7,645 nucleotides of DNA, from the NCBI GenBank assembly GCA_946482625.1, contig CAMLSH010000180.1, positions 1 through 7,645 of the forward strand, read 5' to 3'. Source of the stretch: an uncultured Opitutaceae bacterium. Its GTDB lineage: Bacteria; Verrucomicrobiota; Verrucomicrobiae; Opitutales; Opitutaceae. This document shows, in pieces, positions 1-4,328 of the stretch (within the stretch, counting starts at the first letter, position 1; every line of letters starts with the position of its first letter). The position numbers were made by a program, and so were the translations under genes. The notes under the pieces were generated by a model. The model was not told the origin of the DNA, did not search any database, and was given only the letters and a program-made list of their open reading frames with translations.

Positions 1-74
1 TCGGCGGCGAGTGCCTGCGTCTCGGCGGCGGAGGCGGTTTGCACGCCGGCGCGGAGTTTAGCGAAGATGCTCAT
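1..74 (-). CDS. tsaE: Start of a gene resembling tsaE (tRNA t6A biosynthesis ATPase), cut by the window edge
   Basis: An open frame starts with ATG at 74-72 and runs off the left edge after 24 codons. It reads MSIFAKLRAGVQTASAAETQ and then ALAA. The start overlaps the last 17 bases of thiL in another frame, which suggests translational coupling. TsaE is the ATPase that works with TsaB and TsaD to make the t6A modification on tRNAs. Its N-terminus typically has a short helix followed by a T-S-x-E-E-T-x-x-L-A pattern before the Walker A loop, and the visible T-A-S-A-A-E-T-Q-A-L-A fits this. The Walker A motif lies outside the window. Bacillus subtilis has the order thiL then tsaE (ydiA, ydiB), which supports the call by context. 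No Shine-Dalgarno sequence is seen upstream. That a gene begins here is fairly likely; its identity rests on 24 residues and synteny. Confidence 0.5.
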   Translation of the reverse strand, partial: MSIFAKLRAGVQTASAAETQALAA

Positions 75-1011
75 AACCGTGGTGGGCGTTGAGATCGATG
101 GCGCCGGCAGGGAGTTTTCCCGTGGGGACGAAGCGGCCGATGCAGTGGAGTTTTTCGGGGAAACGCTGGAGCCAGCGGCGTTCGAGTGCGTCGCGATCGG
201 CGAGGCGGCGGACGGCGAAAAGGAGTTCGTAGTCCTCGCCGTCGCCGAGCGCGTGAGCGAGCGCGGTGCGGCCCGTGCGACGAGCGAGTTGTGTAGCGGC
301 GGGGCTGATCGGGATGAGGGCGGCGTCGAGCGCGGGCTGCGTTTTAGGCGGGGTGAGCGCGTGCAGGTCTTTCGCGAGGCCGTCACTCAGGTCGAGCATC
401 GCGCGGACGTCGGCTTGCGCGGCGAGCCACGCGCCTTCGGCGAGGCGCGGGGTGAACCGGTGGTGTTTGCCGAGGAGGCTGCCGCCGAGGCGGCCGGTGA
501 CATAAATCCAATCGCCGAGACCGGCGCCGACGCGGGTCAACATGCGCGGGCCGCTGGCTTCGCCGATGAGCGTGAGGCTGGCGGCGAGGACGTGATCGGC
601 TTGGGCGATGTCGCCGCCGACGATCTTCACGCCGAAGGTGCGCGCGGCGGCGGCGAGACCGCGGTAGAAGTTCTCCAGCCAATCGAGGCGCGTGCGCGGA
701 TCAAGGGTGAGCGCGACAACGGCGGCGCGGGGCGCGGCGCCCATCGCGGCGAGGTCGCTGAGGTTGCGCTTGAGGAGTTTCGCGCCGACGGCGCGGGGAG
801 GGATGGCGTCGTCGAAATGGCGGCCGTAGATCACGGGATCGACGGTGATGGCCTGGGCTTTTTTCGAGACGGGCAGGATCGCGCAGTCGTCGCCGATGCC
901 GAGCGGGGCGGGTGGCGAGACATCGCCGAGCCAGCGCCTGATGCAGGCGATGAGGCGTTCTTCGCCGAGCGAGGCGACGGTATCGGATTTTCGATGACCG
1001 AACGGATTCAT
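58..1011 (-). CDS. thiL: Thiamine-monophosphate kinase
   Basis: ThiL phosphorylates thiamine monophosphate with ATP to give thiamine diphosphate, the last step of cofactor synthesis, in the cytoplasm. The 317-residue product has the usual family length and motifs in order: GIGDD at 38-42 (metal and phosphate binding), the TVDPV segment at 56-60 (usually TTD) followed by GRHF, NLSDLAAMGA at 83-92, GGD at 132-134, DLSDGLAKDL at 207-216 and GDGEDYELLF at 256-265. This is the PurM/AIR-synthase-like fold with dimer and active-site segments intact. I chose ATG at 1011 because it overlaps the upstream protease stop as ATGA, a classic coupling arrangement. A GTG at 1023 would add only four residues. 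There is no clear Shine-Dalgarno sequence, so translation probably depends on reinitiation from the protease gene. The tsaE-like gene follows with a 17-base overlap. Confidence 0.95.
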   Translation of the reverse strand: MNPFGHRKSDTVASLGEERLIACIRRWLGDVSPPAPLGIGDDCAILPVSKKAQAITVDPVIYGRHFDDAIPPRAVGAKLLKRNLSDLAAMGAAPRAAVVALTLDPRTRLDWLENFYRGLAAAARTFGVKIVGGDIAQADHVLAASLTLIGEASGPRMLTRVGAGLGDWIYVTGRLGGSLLGKHHRFTPRLAEGAWLAAQADVRAMLDLSDGLAKDLHALTPPKTQPALDAALIPISPAATQLARRTGRTALAHALGDGEDYELLFAVRRLADRDALERRWLQRFPEKLHCIGRFVPTGKLPAGAIDLNAHHGYEHLR

Positions 1012-1904
1012 CGGAACAGCCACTGGTGGAACTCGGCGTACGGATCGACTTCCAGCAAGATGAACGCCGCGGTGTGCAGATTAAAAAGCCCGTGGGCGAT
1101 CATGGGCACAGCGATACGACCGGTGCGTTCGTAAGCGAACGACTGAATCAGGGCGAAAATGAAGAGCGGCACGACGGCGGCGAGCGTCGGGTGAGCGGCG
1201 GCGAACATGAGCGCGGGCAGAGCGAAGGCGGCAATGCGCGGCAGCCGGCCGCGGACGTAGCGGAAGATTCCCATCCGGAAAGCCAGCTCTTCGGCAACTG
1301 GCGCGACGACGATCGCGAAAAGCATGATCACGCTGAGCTCAAGGCCGGGCTTCGCGTGGATGAACAGATCGACGACTTCCTGTTTTTGCGGCGGCTGTCC
1401 GAGCCAGTCGAGGAGCTGTTGCCAGAGCAGCGAGACGGGGCCGATCAAGGCCATCATGACGAGAAACGTCGCGAGGCCGGCGAGCGGGATGCGCGAGATT
1501 TTTAGCGGCGTCGGCAGCTCGGGCGGGGGAGCGCTGGCCGCGTTGAGCCGGGCTTGAAAGCGGTTGGATTTCAGGAGCAGCCAACTCGTCGCGAGACCGA
1601 GCACCAGGCCGATTTGCAGCGAGAATCCGATGATGAGCATGCCCGTGCCCTCGGTGGTCGATAGACCCGAGGCGTACCGTTTGAGCAAGGACGCGACCAT
1701 GAACTGGAACAGCAACGTTATCCCCACGACGCGTAGCACGGAGAGGCCGAAAACATAGCCGGGGATGTCCCAATGCGGCAGCGGCTGCGGCCGGCGGGCG
1801 CGTTCGCGGGCGGAGGGGCTGAGGAAGAAACGCCACAACAGCGCGAGTCCGGCGAGGAAGAGCGCGAACTCGAGGATGCTGGCGAGAGTGAGTTTATCCG
1901 GCAT
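1008..1904 (-). CDS. CPBP-family intramembrane metalloprotease (CAAX protease/Abi family)
   Basis: This is a 298-residue polytopic membrane protein. It has about seven or eight hydrophobic segments, roughly at 7-27, 52-75, 88-110, 139-161, 188-204, 224-240, 241-257 and 263-284. All three hallmarks of the CPBP (Abi, PF02517) family are present in the C-terminal half: EELAFR at 205-210 (EExxxR, catalytic glutamates), FAAAH at 234-238 (FxxxH) and HGLFN at 271-275 (HxxxN). The family is related to eukaryotic Rce1 prenyl-protein proteases. Bacterial members have been linked to bacteriocin immunity and protein processing, but the substrate here cannot be told. All motif residues are intact, so an active enzyme is expected. 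It starts 28 bases after the preceding membrane-protein gene and shares ATGA with the thiL start, so it probably sits in the same transcript. No strong ribosome-binding site is visible before the ATG at 1904. Confidence 0.92.
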   Translation of the reverse strand: MPDKLTLASILEFALFLAGLALLWRFFLSPSARERARRPQPLPHWDIPGYVFGLSVLRVVGITLLFQFMVASLLKRYASGLSTTEGTGMLIIGFSLQIGLVLGLATSWLLLKSNRFQARLNAASAPPPELPTPLKISRIPLAGLATFLVMMALIGPVSLLWQQLLDWLGQPPQKQEVVDLFIHAKPGLELSVIMLFAIVVAPVAEELAFRMGIFRYVRGRLPRIAAFALPALMFAAAHPTLAAVVPLFIFALIQSFAYERTGRIAVPMIAHGLFNLHTAAFILLEVDPYAEFHQWLFR

Positions 1905-1932
1905 GATCGCGGACGCTTTCAGGCGGACCGCG

Positions 1933-3078
1933 CTATTTCAAGGCCAGCAGTTTCACGCCGCGTGGGCAGCGGGCATTTGGGTCGGTAAACTGGTCGCTGC
2001 AGCGCGGGCAATACGCGCAACTGGCTGTGCTGTCGGCTGCCGGCGCGGCGAGCAGTTGGGCGGGTAGTACGGAAGACAGGCTTAGCAGCCGTTCCGCGTG
2101 GCGGATGATTTCGGCCTGAGTCCAGGCATGCACTGAGGCGACGAGTGTGGCGTTTTCCTGACGGCGTGGCGGAAGCGGCCAGCGCAAATCGGTGAGGACG
2201 TTGCGGGCGAACGTCGCGAGGTCGGTCGGGCGGCTGGAGGCAGCGAGCCAAGTGAGGGCGTGCTGGGGCGGGAAATACGCTGCGGCGATCTGTGCGCGTA
2301 AACGCAGAGCGTAGGGCGGCATCAGGGCGGCGTTGAGGATCAGGCTGACGCGTTGCTCGCTTTGTTTCGGAAGCAGCCGGCGATGGGCGCGCCAGGCGAG
2401 GACGAGGGTGGCGAGATGGACGAACGCGAAATAACCGCCGATCAGCGGCAGGGCGTGGGCGAGGCGCGCGGCCCAGGCGTCACCGACCAAGGCCGGGCCG
2501 TTGGCGAGAAGGTAGCCGGTGAGGAGCAGAGCGACGCTGAAATTGAAAATGCCGAGCTCGGCGAGGCCGCGCGTGCGGGCGAGCAGGACCACGCGGCGGC
2601 GGCGCAGGTGGGCCGGGCGAAACCAAGCGGCGAGGTGGGCCGAGAGGAGCGCGGCACGGGCGGCGGATGATTGCGCGACAAGGTGCGCGGCGAGCGTGCG
2701 GAGGGCGGCGGCGTTGGCGAAGACGGTGACGGGACAAAAATCGACGCCGTTAATGAGGATGCGCCCGCGCTTTTGTTTTACCTCGCGGATGTCTTCCCAG
2801 TGCCAGGCGCGGGCGGGCTCGGGATCAGGTCCGGGGCGACCGGCGGAACCGGCGGGGAGGTTGCAGAGGCCGTCGGGTGAAACCGAATACGGCGGGTCAT
2901 CGGTCGGAGCGTGCCACGTGAGCGGGGTGGGGGCGGAGGTGAGCGCGTGCCCGTAGGCGAGGCGCGCGCGGCCACCGCAGGTGCCGGAGACGAGGAAGCG
3001 AGGGCGACGCGAAATCTTGAGGCTGTCGGCGAGGAACCAGAGCCAGAAGAAGGCGAGGATGAGCCACCATTCGGTCAT
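1933..3078 (-). CDS. Membrane protein of unknown function with a C-terminal cysteine cluster
   Basis: I do not recognise this 381-residue protein. Its N-terminus (residues 3-18, rich in W, L and F) is a membrane segment followed by a basic stretch, so the next region is probably cytoplasmic. Residues 92-118 contain WHWEDIREV and then ILINGVDF, which recalls a beta-rich PH-like piece, but this is a weak impression. Two more hydrophobic helices lie at about 177-198 and 206-230. The last 30 residues hold four cysteines (354, 357, 360, 371) in C-x2-C-x2-C-x10-C spacing within YCPRCSDQF and ARCPRG. This resembles a small zinc ribbon whose final CxxC is reduced to one cysteine; C354 could be the fourth ligand. 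The gene heads the minus-strand run to the protease and thiL, with 28 bases to the next start. The ATG at 3078 is preceded by a pyrimidine-rich stretch and no Shine-Dalgarno sequence. Codon use matches its neighbours, so the gene is probably real. Confidence 0.8.
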   Translation of the reverse strand: MTEWWLILAFFWLWFLADSLKISRRPRFLVSGTCGGRARLAYGHALTSAPTPLTWHAPTDDPPYSVSPDGLCNLPAGSAGRPGPDPEPARAWHWEDIREVKQKRGRILINGVDFCPVTVFANAAALRTLAAHLVAQSSAARAALLSAHLAAWFRPAHLRRRRVVLLARTRGLAELGIFNFSVALLLTGYLLANGPALVGDAWAARLAHALPLIGGYFAFVHLATLVLAWRAHRRLLPKQSEQRVSLILNAALMPPYALRLRAQIAAAYFPPQHALTWLAASSRPTDLATFARNVLTDLRWPLPPRRQENATLVASVHAWTQAEIIRHAERLLSLSSVLPAQLLAAPAADSTASCAYCPRCSDQFTDPNARCPRGVKLLALK

Positions 3079-3115
3079 TGCGGGAGGAGGAGGGGCTGTC
3101 GTGGCGGTGGATCGA

Positions 3116-3216
3116 GGTGGAACGCGCGGTCTCCGCGCGTTGTGCGAGGCGGTTCCCAGTTTGTGCGTTTTGCGCTCGTTGACGTCACATAGCGTGCGCG
3201 GAGCGCCCGCTCCACC
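3116..3216. repeat. REP/BIME-like pair of inverted palindromic units
   Basis: The left unit starts with GGTGGA (3116-3121) and contains a perfect 9-base inverted repeat, AACGCGCGG (3121-3129) and CCGCGCGTT (3133-3141), around a 3-base loop. The right unit (3196-3216) lies in opposite orientation. Read on the minus strand it also begins with GGTGGA and ends in CTCCGCGC, the same two blocks found in the left unit, with only about two mismatches and a 2-base gap between them. It has its own GGAGCG/CGCTCC hairpin at 3200-3213. About 54 bases separate the units. Two similar GC-rich hairpin units head to head in an intergenic gap is the layout of REP doublets (BIMEs), which in other bacteria are spread by RAYT transposases. 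Whether this family recurs elsewhere in the genome cannot be seen here. Confidence 0.5.
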
Positions 3217-3252
3217 CCGGAGCCGCGACGTTCATGTCAGGCTAGGCTCCGG
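3217..3252 (-). other. Stem-loop just downstream of the DUF2167 gene, possible transcript end
   Basis: CCGGAGCC (3217-3224) pairs perfectly with GGCTCCGG (3245-3252) around a 20-base loop. In the minus-strand transcript it begins 21 bases after the DUF2167 stop codon and directly abuts the REP-like element. There is no run of U after the stem, so it is not a standard Rho-independent terminator. It might instead protect the 3' end of the message or be part of the neighbouring repeat. The right arm overlaps an 8-base palindrome, CTCCGGAG (3247-3254). Confidence 0.3.
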
Positions 3253-3273
3253 AGTGAGGGAGAGCACTGCGCC

Positions 3274-4173
3274 TTACTGAGCGTCGCGGCCTGAGATTTT
3301 TTTCCAGAGGCGCACGATGCCGGTGCCGACCGCGGCGAAACCGACGGCGATGGCCTTCCAGAATTTGCCGAGGAAACCGAGCAGGCCGGCTTTGACGGCG
3401 ACGGCTCCGGCGCCGCCGACGACGAGAGCGGCGAGACCGTACTTGGCGAGTTTGTCGCCCTTCTTGTACTCCGCGTACTTTTCGCCGGATACGTAACTGA
3501 AGTCGGCGAGGAGCTGCTGTGCGGCGGTCTCGCTTTCTTTGAATTCCTCCACGCCGGAAACGAGCGTGACCTTCATGACGCCGCCGCGGCCGAGGAGGCG
3601 GATACTTTCGTTGACGCTGATGGATTTATGCTGGTCGGAGGATGACGAGAGTTTGAACGCCCAGGTGAGATTGTTGGTTTTGGGATCGTAGAAAGGTTTG
3701 GTGCTCCAGCCTTGGAGTTTCATTTCGTCCCAGCCCTTTTCGCGGCGATACTCGTTACCTGATTTGGTGCCCTCTTCGAGGGTTGAGTAGAGTTTGTCGG
3801 CATCCAGTTCGTTTTTCTCGTCGTCTTTGATGTAGCCGGCGGGGTCGTAGTCGAAGAAGAGGAGCCAGCCGTCGGGCGCGAGGACAACGCCAACCTCCTG
3901 GCCGCTGCGTTGATTCTGGGTGAGTTCATAGAAGCGCTCGATGGCGTCGGGTCCCACGAAAGCGAAGCCGGACGGGAGCTTGAGTTCCGCGACCGTGCCG
4001 AGCTTCACGACGGAGGGGCCGTGGGTGAGATTGATGCCGGGGATCTCGATTTTTGGCGCGGCTTCCGCATCGGGAAGGGCGGGGGAGGCAGGCGGCGTCG
4101 GGTCGGCGGCAAAGCCGGATGCCGGGGCAAGCGCGAAGGCGAGCAGCGTGACGAGCGAGGAGAGGAGTTTCAT
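3274..4173 (-). CDS. DUF2167-family membrane-anchored protein
   Basis: This is a 299-residue exported protein of unknown function. Residues 1-23 form a signal peptide (MKLLSS, hydrophobic core, then ASGFAA before DPTPP). The body (about 45-235) carries the DUF2167 (PF09935) pattern: an early G-x-x-x-V-x-LG-x-x-A-x-L-x-LPSGFAFV stretch (about 52-73), VVLAPDGWLLFFDYDPAGYIKDDE (about 96-119, an acidic conserved core), and WAFKLSS (171-177). The C-terminal part has the family's GDKLAKYGLAALVVGGAGA segment (239-257), then two membrane helices at about 246-264 and 268-288, ending in a basic cytoplasmic tail. Members are annotated only as predicted membrane-anchored proteins; no reaction is known. 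I start at the ATG at 4173, because the signal peptide begins there. The open frame extends 101 codons further upstream, but that part would run into the divergent gene and is Arg/Ser/Pro-rich filler. No Shine-Dalgarno sequence is seen. It shares a divergent upstream region with the pseudokinase gene. Confidence 0.9.
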   Translation of the reverse strand: MKLLSSLVTLLAFALAPASGFAADPTPPASPALPDAEAAPKIEIPGINLTHGPSVVKLGTVAELKLPSGFAFVGPDAIERFYELTQNQRSGQEVGVVLAPDGWLLFFDYDPAGYIKDDEKNELDADKLYSTLEEGTKSGNEYRREKGWDEMKLQGWSTKPFYDPKTNNLTWAFKLSSSSDQHKSISVNESIRLLGRGGVMKVTLVSGVEEFKESETAAQQLLADFSYVSGEKYAEYKKGDKLAKYGLAALVVGGAGAVAVKAGLLGFLGKFWKAIAVGFAAVGTGIVRLWKKISGRDAQ

Positions 4174-4230
4174 GGTGGAGGAGTGACCTGGGGAACGCGG
4201 TACGAGTGGCATCCCGCCGGAGAGCGGGGA

Positions 4231-4262
4231 CGATGCGGATACACCGCGCGGTGTCGATGCGG
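4231..4262. promoter_or_regulatory. Palindrome with flanking direct repeats between divergent genes, candidate operator
   Basis: A perfect 14-base palindrome, ACACCGCGCGGTGT, lies at 4241-4254. It is flanked by two copies of CGATGCGG at 4231-4238 and 4255-4262. It sits near the middle of the 155-base region between the DUF2167 start (4173) and the kinase-like gene (ATG at 4329), where a dimeric regulator could control both. A second small inverted repeat, CCCGC/GCGGG, lies at 4213-4228. A TACGAT at 4311-4316 could be a -10 element for the plus-strand gene, but no convincing -35 accompanies it. In DNA this GC-rich, one 14-base palindrome per window is not rare, so the case rests on position and the flanking repeats. 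Confidence 0.3.
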
Positions 4263-4328
4263 GAGCGAAGACAAAGTTCAGCGGAGGCTCGCCGGGCCGA
4301 TATTGGTGGGTACGATTTTTCCACCCCG

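Noticed and set aside
67..1134. Long plus-strand open frame (355 codons) opposite thiL
   Set aside because: It is the antisense of thiL, whose family motifs are clear. Its composition (runs of E, G, A, R) is typical of reverse-strand shadows in GC-rich genes.
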